Counted from the first letter of the stretch, positions 11,256-23,200 are shown. The stretch: DNA of 37,058 bases from Plantago elongata (GCA_036897095.1 JAYMSP010001042.1:1-37058); one strand, 5' to 3'. A program made the numbers and translations. Notes: a model not told the origin generated them from the letters alone.

Positions 11256-11312
11256 CTAAATATAGACAATTATGTATTAAACATTGACAATTTGATCAAA
11301 AATATCAACATG
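11256..11312 (-). repeat. Inverted units of the same 21-bp repeat
   Basis: Read on the minus strand, ATATT, ATGTT and ATATT cores begin at 11305, 11284 and 11263, again exactly 21 bp apart. The flanks AATTGTC and TTTAATAC match the forward units. The array therefore has an opposite-facing patch about 260 bp beyond its forward part. Confidence 0.65.
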
Positions 11313-12455
11313 AACTGTGTAATGTAAGGGGAAAAATGGAAGCTCAACTCGCAAAAAAAAATCGATTGTATAATTTTGTGTATAAATTGTCTATTTAGCA
11401 TCCACATCCGCAAAAATCATGAACTATTTAGCATAAAATCGAAGTTAATTCTCTCAATTTAGGTTGCGTGTTTTTGTAAAAAAAATACAAAAATTCAATT
11501 TAAACTGAAAGAATGTACTCCAGTTTTATGTCAAATAATTATGAAGATTTACATTTATAGTAGTTTCGATCTCATGAATACTAATTATTGCAAAAAAAAG
11601 TTTGAAACGTAGTATATTCTATTGTACTTACAATCGATATTAATGATTACCTCATAAGTTTTTACACTAAAGTTGAATTGAAGGTATTATAATGATTCAA
11701 TATTTGCACAATTTAGTTGCTTTCGTATTCTTTTTAGCTTACTTTTTTCTATTTTCAAAATTTTATCCTTGTAATTACCTTACAAATTTCAAACTCCAGT
11801 TAAGAAGATATGACCATAGTTCAAATGCAATTCACTTCACAATTCTTGCTTGAAACCCTATTGAATACTACCTTGTTTCATTATCAGTAGCTCTCTAAGC
11901 TATTAGTTTATCCAGTATTAAAATTACAATAGAACAAAATGCTTATAAACAATGCAACCGATATTTGTTCAAGATTAGTAGTGTTGTTTACCACATAATT
12001 CAATACTTGTCGATAAATGAGTTGATCTTTTTCACGATTGAATGAAGCTGGAACTAAGTTTTGACTTTCTCACAAGCTGCTCACGAACAACTTCATTCAT
12101 TTCCTCTAATGCAAAATATGAAAAGTTGAGGAAATCTTTAGCGGAGCAGTGGGGTATCCAATAAGTCCTTTTAAATCAGTCTAACTACGTCGCACCTATA
12201 TCAATTCTCTTTGTTTATAAAACTAACTAATAACTTGAATGGTGACTCATAGGTTACATTTTGGAATAGCAGCCACTTGGTATTTATATACTGGCTTATT
12301 GGATATGTGGATATGTAAGACAATTGAGGGTAGATCATAGATGATAATCAAATTGATCTTACTTAGTATATTAAGCTTAATTGCTCCCTGCGTATTAAAA
12401 CATTTCAAATGTATTTTTTCTTTCCTTTTGGTAAAGAAATGAAAAATGCCCTTAA

Positions 12456-12955
12456 TTAAGCTGCATCAGAGATCAAAGGTGCCTGTAAATTTGAAGGAAT
12501 CGAGTCCATGAACCCGTCCCCATCATTCCAAACAATGTATAAATTAACTCAAGAATTAACTAGGTGATTTCCGCTTCGCGGTATCCACCTAAACTCACAA
12601 GTCCAGGGCTTGTGAAGACATTCATGACATGTTTGAATGAGGTCTTGTGTATGATCAGGCCCCGCATCATCACTCATCACTGCCTTATGAACATACAAGC
12701 AGTCTGTTTCTACTTCAATTCGCTCGAGACGACGTTCCCATACCAAGTTCAACCCATGGATCAGAGCTTGTAGTTCGACTTCCTCCACAGTGGGACAGGG
12801 GATAACTTTACTAAATCCCCAAAGCCATTCTCCATAAGAGTTTCTCATTGCCCCTCGAATGCTTCATTGATTTTCCATCTATTGGCAGCTCCCATCGACA
12901 TTCAGCTTAATCCACTCATATTTTGGTTTCACCCATCGCTTGGGGGTAGGGATTT
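12456..12955 (-). mobile_element. RNase H domain remnant of a LINE-type retrotransposon
   Basis: On the minus strand one frame reads the plant RVT_3 RNase H pattern. It has the opening KLNVDGSC (first catalytic Asp), then GEWLWGFSKVIPCPTVEEVELQALIHGL (Glu), ERIEVETDCLYV (Asp), CEFRWIPRSGNHL, and a tail ending SIPSNLQAPLISDA. This C-terminal domain is usual for plant LINE polyproteins and their domesticated fragments. Several in-frame stops interrupt it and no reverse transcriptase lies upstream, so it is an isolated non-functional piece. Confidence 0.75.
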
Positions 12956-12959
12956 GCTT

Positions 12960-14600
12960 CTTCATTGTCGTATTCAGGTCCATACTCAACATCCTGATCA
13001 TAAATATTGTAGAGTTCAACGACTTCGATTTGCCACGAAACACCAATTAGTATAGATTTCTCAAAATAACTAACTGATGTGATGCCACTCGGGTATACAC
13101 GCAACAAACTAATCTATGTCATATAGATCTGGTGTGGTATCATCGAGCACGTTGTATCCTATGCCCTCCACATACCATATAATGAGTGAATTGTTATGTT
13201 AAAAAGTTGCTCATTGGTGACTGAAGAAAACTAGGGTCCATGTTTAATTGATACATTTGTATGAGTTAATATAGTCTAAAAACCTCACAGTGACAAGTAA
13301 ATGAGCAGTAGCATGGTATTCAAAATTGTCTTTTTGAGAATTATTCGTATGTGAATTGAATAACTTTGCTAGGTCAATGTAGACGTTCAAGATTTTACAT
13401 TCAAAATTGATTAAAATTGGGAAGCACCGACAATTTGCAAGGTAACAAAAACAAACCTATAGATGTGATGTTTAAGGGTGATGCCGATGTGGTGTCAACC
13501 GAAGAGATTTCGCCGCTCAAGTATGTAAAGTGATAAGAGATTAAGTAATTAAAGGAGAAAAGGAGCGGGTGATGATAGTTGGCTTATCATGCTGCTTAAC
13601 TCGGTTCGACGGTATAAAGACACGTTTAGTGACTTGTGAGTAGCTTCCCTCCAAGGAGTGAACAAGCAAGTCACATATGAAGGTGGACAAAAACTCAGGT
13701 GATCCGGTGGACAACAAGTGAGCATGCACGAGTTGATGGCGTTAGTAAGATAGCTAGGCTCCTCAATAAGTAGTTGAATTAGGTTGACTCAATCAGTATT
13801 CAGTGGTCCCACTCACATATCACCTTCCTTCCTACATAGATTTCTTAGAGTATTTACTGGAGTGAATCCTCCTCTAACCCTGAAATTCAGGTCTTAGATG
13901 CTATCCACCCGAATAGTGAGCTAAACCACTCCATCAATAGAGGACCAACTAGGTTCAAGTAGTGATGTGCACCGAATAAGTATGTGCGAGTTAGCTCATT
14001 GACCATATATTTGGAGGTTTTATGTAAGTTGGTATTTTCATTGTCTCATAGTATTTAGGCATGAGTTAGACTTAATACCCCACCAAGCAGTCTACAAATT
14101 CCATAGAGTTGGTATTAGATCAAGTAAGCTCACTTGTATTTGTTTAACCTCCAACGGACGATTTATCATCTAGTTTGCGATTGAACACCTTTGTGGACTG
14201 GCTATAACTCAGCGTGTAATTCGATATGAGTTGGACTTAGCCTTCAATCTCCATTGTAATCGAGAAAATTCATTATTGTGTTTGGCCATCATATTAAAAT
14301 ATAGCATATAGTTTTAATAGATAATCGAATCCAACTCAATTTTTATTTCTCTTTCAAATTAAATTCTATAAAAATTCAAAATTTTATAAAAATTCAAAAT
14401 TTTATATCAAACACACAAATTCTAACAAATCAATTAAATTTTAATCATTATTCATCAGTTCGTCTCATTTATAATCCGACCCAAAAAACCATAAATAATC
14501 GTTTCAAGGCAGTATTCGATTAATTTAACATAGCCATAAATTAACAAAAGATAAAAGTTTTGAGAGGGAAAATGAAGCGCACTAGAACACCTGCAAAATT
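12960..14600. other. Gene-free stretch between the RNase H remnant and histone H2A
   Basis: No frame here has recognisable content. ATGAGTTAGACTTA at about 14060 and ATGAGTTGGACTTA at about 14226 are two related segments, probably element debris. At 14366-14404 an AT-rich unit, ATAAAAATTCAAAATTTT, is repeated in tandem. Confidence 0.4.
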
Positions 14601-14642
14601 TCAAAAACCCAATCTCAAACCCCATTGGTCCAATCCTACCCA

Positions 14643-14744
14643 CGCGGATCGCTTACTCCTATATCCAACCGTCGATCATCTCCCAATCCAATGTCTCCAA
14701 TTTCCTCCCTCTTTCACCCTTGAATCCATCACTCTACTATAAAT
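14643..14744 (+). promoter_or_regulatory. Histone-type promoter: octamer, CCAAT motifs and TATA box
   Basis: The plant histone octamer CGCGGATC is at 14643-14650. CCAAT-type motifs lie beside it (CATTGGTCC at about 14623, TCCAATC at about 14630, CCAATCCAATG at about 14683). A TATA box, TATAAAT, is at 14738-14744, about 97 bp before the start codon. The octamer is a known S-phase element of plant histone genes, so replication-linked expression is expected. Confidence 0.75.
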
Positions 14745-14840
14745 TCTCTCCATTTCCCACTTCAAAATTCACCATTTCCAAAACTCACAATCTCTCTACT
14801 TGAATCAATCTCATCTCTCAAGTCTCAATTCTCAACACCA

Positions 14841-15381
14841 ATGGAATCCACAGCTAAAGTGAAGAAGGGTGCCGCAGGAAGAAAGCTCGGTGGCCCCAAG
14901 AAGAAATCCGTCTCTCGCTCCGTCAAAGCTGGTCTCCAGTTCCCAGTCGGAAGAATCGGCCGGTTTCTGAAGAATGGTCGATATGCTCAGCGTGTTGGTT
15001 CTGGAGCTCCCGTTTACATGGCTGCTGTCCTCGAGTACCTTGCTGCTGAGGTAGTTCATCTTCTCACTTCTCGAATTGATCTGCATTTTATTAACAAGGG
15101 AATTCCACTGATTTGATTTGGAAATGTGGTTGCAGGTGCTCGAATTGGCTGGAAATGCTGCCCGTGACAACAAGAAATCCAGGATCATCCCAAGGCACTT
15201 GCTTCTGGCTGTAAGGAACGATGAGGAGTTGGGGAAATTGCTTGCAGGAGTGACAATTGCTCATGGTGGAGTGCTCCCGAACATTAACCCGATTCTGTTG
15301 CCGAAGAAGACTGGTGGAGATAAAGCAACTGAGCCTAAATCGCCTAAAGCTGCAAAGTCTCCCAAGAAGGCTGCTGCTTAA
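14841..15381 (+). CDS. H2A.W: Histone H2A variant, H2A.W type
   Basis: Exons are 14841-15050 and 15136-15381 with an 85-bp phase-0 intron; the product is 151 residues. The histone fold is intact: [41 protein letters not shown], split after AAE, then [36 protein letters not shown]. It pairs with H2B in the nucleosome; the acidic-patch residues (the YLAAE Glu; NDEELGKLL) are present. The long basic N-terminus ([15 protein letters not shown]) and a C-tail with two SPK motifs ([16 protein letters not shown]) mark the plant H2A.W class, which is enriched in heterochromatin. H2A.Z and H2A.X are unlikely: there is no SQEF end and the core differs from H2A.Z. A typical histone promoter precedes it. 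Confidence 0.95.
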
Positions 15382-15809
15382 GTAGATCTACTTTGAGTTG
15401 AAGTACTTGTATGATAGTTGGCAATTTAGTGAGGTGTTTGGTCTTTGCTGGATTGCGAAGGGTATTATCTAGGTGATGTTGAAGATAGTTATTGTTGTTG
15501 ATGGTTTAGCCCATTGTTTTTGTTTTAGTCCCTTATGAACAATGAAATGAAATGAACTTCTCGTTCTTTATTTCTGATGCGTTTTACCTTCAATTTGTCT
15601 CCGCAATTGTTGATTTATCGAGTTCAATTTTCAATATCAAGAATCAGGTTTTCCTTACTAAATAACCTTAACAAAAAGTGTACTGTTATTCATTTTGCGT
15701 ATATGAAGAGATCTGAATGGTTTGTATACATTGAAGATTAGTCGATTCTCTGTTTAAAATACTCACAAGTTGTGTGAACTTGTTTAGACACATAAGTTTG
15801 GTGAACGAG

Positions 15810-17283
15810 ATGCAGTTCCTCAATAAACTGCCCTTTTGTGGTTTGTTGCTTCTTCGATATGTTGGGATAAGGCGATTGTCTTCTCAACTGTTTGTTGGAG
15901 GTATGTTAATTGTACGAGGTCAATTTGGGCTGTTTGATTTAATTATTGGTTACCTGATAAGTGTATGTGTCTGCCTGGTACCCGTTTGAAAAATTGCTCG
16001 AGCGATATATCTCGTTGATCAAGGACATTAGTTTGCTTGTAACTGGGATTTCAGTTAGACTTATTTGCTTTGATCTGTACTGGCTTAGATATATCTATGT
16101 GGGTATTGAAACAGGACTTTGTTATGATACCAATGAAATGATTCTGAAAAAGGCCTTTGAAGAGCATGGTGAAGTTATTGAAGGTATGTATGTTATTTTT
16201 CGGGCATTATAGTAGTATTAGTAGGTGCGTTTTGTTTGGAAATGAAGTGACTTTGAGTTTGTCAGCAGTGAAGGTTATATGTCACCGTGTAGATGGAAGA
16301 TCAAAAGGATATGGATTTGTGAAATACGCTAATCAAACTGCTGCTGATAAGGCCATAAAGGAAATGGATGGGAAGGTATTCATGGTTTGCAGTTTGCAGA
16401 TATTACTTGTGCTTCTGCATTTAGATTCAGTTTCTTTGAACCATAATTGGTCTTTTGTTACCTTTCCATGTAATCTAGTTGCTAGAGGGTAGAAATATTC
16501 ACGTCTGTCAAGCCAGAGGAGGAAGAGAAACACAAAGAAGTCTCTTACCATATTCTCAACCTACAAATGGTTCCTCAACGGTACATTTCTCATTACTTCT
16601 GCATAACACCTAATTAACCGATTACACCTGCAGCAGTTTAATTTTCATTGCGTTTCCACCTACATTGCGCATCTTACCAAATTATTCTACTTGCACTTTC
16701 ATGAGGTCACATAACTATAACACCCCTTAGCATACAGTTTGTTAATCTCATTTTAAGTTCCTATAGCTGATGCTTTTTTCTCTGAACATTTGCCTTTGTA
16801 TTTATAGAACTTGATAGTTAATATTTGGAGTACAAGTTGTTGAGGTTCAGCTTGAGGTGGTTCATGGTGAAAGTTACAGCCACATGTCCTACTTTTGTGA
16901 AGAAATTCTTACCTGTAAATTGCGAAGTTGTGATACATTTGTTATGAAGATAAGAACCCTTGAGATAACTGGCTCAAGCCTTAAGGCATCCAAATAAACA
17001 ATGTAAAACCTGTCATTTCATGAACTCACAAAACAAATGGCGTCAAGTAACCAAAATTGCATACTTCTGCTGGCTTTGGGACTTGAAAACCTTCCCGGTA
17101 AAGAAAACATTAGTATGTTTCAACTACGCATATATTGATGGCCTACTGTTGGAATATCTGACCACCTCCAATATTCTAAAATAATGTATGGACTGTCTTA
17201 TTGAGTTGAGTCTTTATTGATCACCGTTCATGCAGGAGTCTGCGAATGTAACTCAGGATTCCAATCCTGACTCAAAGAACTGA
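15810..17283 (+). CDS. Small RRM-domain RNA-binding protein, probably mitochondrial or plastid
   Basis: Five exons fit by splice sites and phase: 15810-15900, 16115-16183, 16269-16375, 16479-16580 and 17236-17283, giving 138 residues. One RRM spans about 26-101. RNP2 is LFVGGL; RNP1 is KGYGFVKY (R-S-K before it). Helix 2 is TAADKAIKEMDGK, followed by LLEGRNIHV. The 25-residue N-terminus (MQFLNKLPFCGLLLLRYVGIRRLSS) is hydrophobic and Arg-containing with few acids, like an organelle transit peptide. The tail after the RRM (ARGGRETQRSLLPYSQPTNG) is polar. The family includes small organelle RRM proteins involved in RNA editing and stability; the exact role cannot be assigned. The start chosen is the first ATG in frame with the RRM. 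It lies 429 bp after the H2A stop on the same strand. Confidence 0.85.
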
Positions 17284-17550
17284 CAAATGTTCCTATCATG
17301 AGAGAGACTACCTGGAGTTCTTGATGAGTTGAAGAGCAATGCAGTGATACTGGAAACTTGAAACCTGCATCGTAATTTGTAACGATGACTGCTTTCCCCC
17401 CTTCTGCTTACAGATTCTTGTATTCCAAGTACTTAGATGCCTGTAATCGGTCTGTAACATAGTTAAATAACCAAATTGCTATTTCTGAAGGTCTGAAGGA
17501 CAGAATCCTCTAGGATCTGCCAATATTTAGAAATCATATCTTTTGATACT

Positions 17551-17640
17551 GAGTTGAGTTTTTAATTATGACCTTTTATGCAGCGGTCCAGGGATGTAAT
17601 TTAAAGTCCCCTTCTTGATTTGAGAAGAGAAACTTCCTGG
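17551..17640 (+). pseudogene. Decayed duplicate of the RRM gene's last exon and its splice acceptor
   Basis: The segment GAGTTGAGT...TATGCAG, exon, ...CTACCTGG around the true final exon (17203-17313) recurs 348 bp downstream as GAGTTGAGT...TATGCAG, exon, ...CTTCCTGG. The duplicate keeps the pyrimidine-to-ATGCAG acceptor layout, but its exon part opens CGGTCCAGGGATGTAATT and soon meets a stop. It could act as an alternative 3' exon; otherwise it is a remnant. Confidence 0.55.
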
Positions 17641-17969
17641 TGATCGTTCACCCTTCAAACCGAATGTGTCTGGAGTTCTATATGAGCTCGAACTCGTTCA
17701 TGAAAAATACATAAAACATAAAAATATTTAATCAAGCCTGACCTTGTCTGACTGTTGTGCATCACAAAGTTAAGCTCGATCTCTGTTCGACAAGCCGCGC
17801 TCAAGCTTGAGCGCAACCTTCCCCGACTTAGCTGAGTCGTATAACTCAATGTGACTTGGACCAAAAATGAGATTTTTAAAATGCGAGGACCAGAAAAGCT
17901 ATAGTATCTGATACACGGATTTAACCAATTCTTCTTCCATCAGTTTACAGAAAAGAGAAAAACTCAACA

Positions 17970-19118
17970 ATGGCGTGCAAAGTACAACTTTCACGTAATC
18001 TGAAGGAACTTCGGATCCTTTTCTCTCCCAAATCAACTTCCAGCTCTTCAACCAGGTAAATCAATCTCTTCTCACTTCCTGGTTCATTATCGTATTGACG
18101 TGTTGTACTTCGACCGGATCGTCTTCTTACTATGTGTTTGACAGAACTTTCATAGAGAATAACTACAAAGATCTTAAGACGAAGAACCCTAAGCTACCGA
18201 TCCTGATCCGTGAAGCTACTGGCATCGAGCCTCAGCTTTGGGCTAGATATGGTGATTTAACTATCTCTTGCTTAATTTCAATTCTCCTAGGTGTTCGATT
18301 TGATGATAATTTCTGTGTACAATGCCATTAGTAGAATCAGCTCTGTTATTGTGTTTTATCATAGGAATCAAAACTGAATTTATAGCTGTTAGTTAGCTTT
18401 CTGAGTTTTGTGAATGGGTTAACATTGTTGAGAATTGATAGAGCCACACTGAATTAGACAAAGTATTGGACCATGGAGGATGTTAAAAGCCTAGAAGAAA
18501 TTGTATTGGATTATGATTTGTGATGAAATTTACTTAGAATCGGTTCCGTGTCTTACATTTCACTCCACTTCTGAAATGATCAATAATGGTAGAATCGGTG
18601 AGCACATGCGTTTACTTATCATCGATCACTAACTCTAGTTTACCTGCTGCACATCACAAAGTTGTAGAACGTACAATTTTTAGAATACTAGTGTGTTGAA
18701 ACTTATGAATTTGGATCAAACAAGCTGGCAGTCAAGTTTGTAAGAGGCCATAGATGTAGTATCATTAGTCCGGGGGATATTAGCAGAAGGTATGTCGTAA
18801 GTTGTCACTTCAAGTGGAATCATTTTGCATGATTGTTACCTTAATTAGGCCACATATGCAGTATCATTAGTCGTTGGGATCATTACCAGAAGGTATATTG
18901 TAAGTTGTCACTTCAGCTGGGATCATTCTGCATATTGCAACCTAAATTAAAGCACATAGAGTACATTGTGAAGAGATTGTGTTAGTTATGATGGAATTGC
19001 TTATATCCTGTTATGAATACACTGATTGGCAACAGATTTGGGTGTCGAGAGGGGGATACAATTGGAAGGCTTAAACGAAGAGCAGATTTCAAAGGTAGTC
19101 AAGGACCTGGGTAAATGA
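17970..19118 (+). CDS. NDUFA2: NADH dehydrogenase (complex I) B8 subunit, NDUFA2 type
   Basis: Exons are 17970-18055, 18145-18251 and 19036-19118, giving 91 residues. The protein is a thioredoxin-fold accessory subunit of mitochondrial complex I. Diagnostic segments are LSRNLKELRILFSPKS (N-terminus), FIENNYKDLKTKNPKLPILIREATGIEPQLWARY (exon 2) and DLGVERGIQLEGLNEEQISKVVKDLGK (end). Plant homologues share NYKELK.NPKLPILIREC.GIEPQLWARYD.G.E. Here Ala replaces the Cys that often follows RE, so any disulphide that residue would form is absent. Intron 2 is 784 bp and contains a tandem duplication. No signal peptide is expected; the family imports without a long cleaved presequence. Confidence 0.93.
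18746..18950. repeat. 102-bp diverged tandem duplication in intron 2 of the NDUFA2 gene
   Basis: GGCCA at 18746 and 18848 starts two copies sharing GCAGTATCATTAGTC or its variant, AGAAGGTAT, GTAAGTTGTCACTTCA, GGATCATT or GAATCATT, and TGCATGATTG or TGCATATTG. The copies are about four-fifths alike. Each holds AGAAGGTATGTCGTAAG or AGAAGGTATATTGTAAG, which resembles a donor site. Confidence 0.8.
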
Positions 19119-20305
19119 AGGAGCCCTTAGAGCACTGCCCTGCCACCATTGGATTTTTTTAGGACACTGGCTGCCGGAAGTTTCTGCCGTTGTGGCAGGT
19201 AATTCTCCATGTGGTTCTTTTGAGTATGAACGGATAACTTCATAGCTTAGTTGGAGCGGTGAGAGGTCACCTCTTTATTTTGTACTCTTAAATGGATAGG
19301 ATGATCCTGCGAAAAGTTTTTTTGTGTATCAAATTCCGTTTCTCATTTCTTCAAAATTCGGTTTTATACTGCCGATTCTGTTGAGGGACAATACTGATAT
19401 TAATGGTGCTGGTCAGTAGAGAGCCCACTGGAACAGATGCAATGATACATCTTCTGTGTTTACTAATGGAAGTCTTTATCATATTTCAACATGTGTGGCT
19501 TGTAAGTTACAAAAATTATTCACTTTCAGTTTCAGGAATAAAAAAGGTTCTCCTCTTTAATAGCTTAAGCAGAAATTGGACTATGCAGTTGCAAAACTGT
19601 TACAAATACTAGCTATGAATCTATGATCGATGAATTGACATTAATCTGAATAGCCTTTGGTTTCACCGACTTTCATACTACTGCTTTTGCCTTGCCTCTG
19701 GAAATTCCCAGGAGATGACATATCCACTGCTTCACTCTCTAGGCATGACATATTTGCATCTGTGCACATCTCAATATAATCACACAGACAGACCGGTTTT
19801 CTAAGTTTGGTGTTGTCTACATCATTTCCGTAATGGGAATTCAACAAGTTACTTTGCATACATGTGTAGTGACTAGAAACTATGGCTCAAGGACCTCTAC
19901 ATTCCTAGTAACCTGTCTCATGTAAGAAATCCTCGATTCGAAGCTTGTTCACCTGACCTTACCGTGTTCTGTTCCTCTGTTTAGCCCCTTTAACTGAACA
20001 TGTAGGCAACCGTGGACATGTACTAAACTTCGTAAAGGTGTTCATAGTCAAAAGGTTCAAAACCCAAATAAGCAGCTCAGTTGACGACCACGAATCCACG
20101 CAAGCAACCAGTTAGTATATTGAGTGACATGTGCATATATAAAATAGAATGGAAAAGAGAGTAGGCCAACTAATGATAATGCAGAAGCATATAAAAGCAT
20201 ATGCTGAGAAGATTCTCTCTCCACCAGCCCATTCTCCTTTACCTTTAAGTTAATTATTATTCGACCTAAACAAACTCTTCTTCTTCCTTTCATTCAGGGG
20301 ATGGA

Positions 20306-20623
20306 TCATTTAATATGGTCCATTCCCTGCATATGTTTCTTCTCCAAACGAGGATGAATCGATTCCAACGTCACCACTTGAGCAGGAGCAGCAATGGCTT
20401 CAAGAAGTCGAAGAAGAGAAAGAAGACGACGACGATGATCATCATCGTGTTCTTTGGTGGCGATTGAAGTTGGGGCACCCTTTTTATCTGTTTGGGCAAC
20501 TAAACATCCTTTGGCAAATGATTCTTCTACATATGTTGTTTTCGTGTACCAGTAAACTCCTGTTTCACTAGTTGAGTTCACTTTAGTGTCGTAGACTTTG
20601 TCATCTTTATTGTTGGTTTGCAT
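20306..20623 (-). CDS. Hypothetical 105-residue protein, orphan
   Basis: A single-exon ATG frame begins MQTNNKDDKVYDTKV and ends LEKKHMQGMDHIK. The N-terminal half is polar, with GVYWYTKTTYVEESF and a Cys in AKGCLVAQ. The middle is DDDHRRRLLSLLRLLEAIA, an acidic/basic run followed by a short amphipathic Leu helix. There is no signal peptide, membrane span or family motif that I recognise. Upstream context is AATCTCCAATGC. Composition looks more like coding than the surrounding DNA, but a chance frame cannot be excluded. It is separated from the neighbouring genes by more than 1 kb on the left and about 2.6 kb on the right. Confidence 0.4.
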   Translation of the reverse strand: MQTNNKDDKVYDTKVNSTSETGVYWYTKTTYVEESFAKGCLVAQTDKKGAPTSIATKEHDDDHRRRLLSLLRLLEAIAAPAQVVTLESIHPRLEKKHMQGMDHIK

Positions 20624-20879
20624 TGGAGATTCTTTCTCTATGAAAACTTACATGTTTAAGAACTAATGACTATCTCTGGATGTGCCATAATGTGACTTCT
20701 TTTATGGTGATCAATGCATGTTTGTTAGAGTTTTGTATTCATGATATTGATATGATGATCTTCTTAACACAATTTCATTTCATTTCATCAGCCAATTCCG
20801 TCCTGCTGAATGGTTTTTGTGTTTTCTACATTGACAAATTTACATCACGACTATCTCATGTGGATCCATGACTTCGTAC

Positions 20880-23200
20880 AAGAGGGTTCCTTTCCTCGTG
20901 GGTTTAGTTCAGACGTCTCACTCTCGGTTCTACATCATCTTAAAAACTCACATCAACCAACAACTTTAAATGTATCGTGAACATGAGAAGTGAACTATCG
21001 AAATATTACGTGCACATGAAATTTAAGCTTAAAAATAAAGGAAGAAAGTCAGGTACATGTGAACTTGAAAGGAAGTTGTTTCCCACTCAGAATGTCTAAT
21101 TGTAGTGGTAATGGTACTTTTGTAATTTGAACTTCCGTGACTGGAGAATTACACACATTACAGTTCAATTGTAGTTGTATATGAAAGTTTAAAACATGGA
21201 AACATAGAAATACGTGCAATAGAGGTTTTATAGGAAGGAGGGATTTACATTTGCGTTAATACGGGAGTTGGGCAAGGTACAATATAGGGTTGATTCGAAA
21301 CCAATTTCTTGAATTATCAAGACGTCAGGATATCGATTTTGGTGGTCATCATTTTTTTACTATGCGCAACTGCAATGGGCATAAAGATGCGATTCATGTT
21401 ATCTCTTGCTAGAGTTATCATACCACAGGATTCAGGGTCTTCAAGGCGAAGATAGCACCAACTTTTGGCAACACAAAAAGGATTATTGCTAATTGGTCAT
21501 GTGACTAGAAAACTGACTAGGAGTGGGCGTTGTACTACAAGCAAGCCGGGTCAAAAGAACTTCAAATTCTTCCACAAGTTCGGGATTTCATGGTAGATAT
21601 TCTAATTGTTCTTTTGTCTACAATACAGATTGTATGGCTTGCTTTGGTTTTGGTGCATTTCATGTCACGAAATGAGTTTCAAGTGTTCAAGGGAGACATT
21701 TGAAAAGATAAGAGTATGGTTTAGTCCGAAACCCATACTAGTCTGTTTTCATGGGTTTCCTAATGATGAAATCAAACTACAGCACAGTAGTTGGTATAGG
21801 GTTACACAATTCATATTATAATAGTTATCAAACAAACACTCCCCCAGCCCATCAAACTTATACATTAAGGTTAAGGTTGATGATATGTAATTTTATACAA
21901 AAAATTAAAATAATAATAATAAATAAAAGTGAGAAAAAAATATAATTTTTATGTAAAATTAAAATTGTTTATTATTTATTAATGGTGAAGTAAATTATTT
22001 TTTAGTAATGTATAAAATTTGATAAGACGGCTACAAATGGCTACAAATGGCTATTGTATGAAGTTTACCGGGACGTAGAGAATATTGAACTATTACTCTC
22101 CTTATAACGTCATTTAACACACAATCACACATAACAACAAACACATGAACAACATAAATTAAACAAGCAGTCATGCTCATAATCAGCACACAATGCTCTG
22201 CTGAAGAGGTTTATTAAAATCAAAACATAAAGAATATAATGGAATAAGATTAACAATCAAAATGCACAAGCGGAAATGGAAGGCTATTGACACTTCCAAG
22301 CAAATCCAATAATCAATTTATAGGTTAAAGGAATGTATTGCTTCTGTCAGTGTTCTGCTAAACAGCAGCACAGATGTACAAGTAAAACATAAAAACCACA
22401 GATATATTGCAATGTCCAACATAAACACAAGATTTACAATTGTAATGCTGGCTAGTAGCCACTACTACTAGTTTACATTGGTAAACAAAGAATATTGCCC
22501 GGGAATTTTACATGTAACAAAACAATGCTATGCCATGTAATTTTGAGTAAAAAACTCAAGATTGGTAGAACAAATCTTTCTTAATTCATAACAGGGAGAA
22601 ACTAGGGATAAAAATGCCAAGGAAACATATTACTTTGAGAGTTCAAAGTACCGAAACCTCAGGATTACACTTGCTAATTTGCTAATAGTCGAAAATACAT
22701 TTTAAGAATAACCAAGGATGGTACATTATACAGGAATCATTACTCAGCGTACCAAGGTAGGCCTAGAGCAATGTTTCTCACATGGGATTCAATTAACAAG
22801 AAAACAGGCTACCTATTTCACAACACACACAAGCGATTATTTGTTTCTAAACCAAAGAACAAGGCCTCAAAGGTCAACAGGCTTACTATTTTGCAGAAAA
22901 TAAGAATTCTGCTGCATCAGACTATCAGAGTATTAACCATAAAGCTTGGGATTTTAGCACATCAGTTCAAAACAAAAAGGTTAATTAAAAATACTAGCAA
23001 AAGAAATTCAGACAAACATAGCATTTCTCAATAATGTCAACTGATTGCACTTCCCACCAAATTTATAAGAGTAATATCAAAATAGCCATAGCATCTCACA
23101 AGAACAAAAAAAAACTACAATTGTTGAATATCCATTGTACTAGAATAAATTCAAACAAAGTTGCATAACTCCCAAAACTGAACTGATCAGTTCTCCATTG
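20880..23200. other. Gene-free stretch and 3' flank of RPS15A
   Basis: No supported gene. At 21880-22010 an AT-rich zone with ATAATAATAATAAATAAA and, further on, TTTATTATTTATTAA forms a weak inverted repeat. GGCTACAAAT is doubled at 22029-22048. The part from about 22.9 kb to 23.2 kb is likely the RPS15A 3'UTR and downstream flank. Confidence 0.35.

Noticed and set aside
14832-15188. 118-residue minus-strand frame across histone H2A
   Set aside because: Antisense shadow spanning an exon and an intron of H2A.W.
17680-17820. GAGCTCGA / GCTCGAGC-like words, also at 30420-30590
   Set aside because: They suggest element-derived sequence, but no ends, duplications or coding parts could be defined, so no element is called.
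19641-19859. 72-residue minus-strand frame with several Cys residues
   Set aside because: No recognisable motif, no splice partner and no promoter signal; likely chance.
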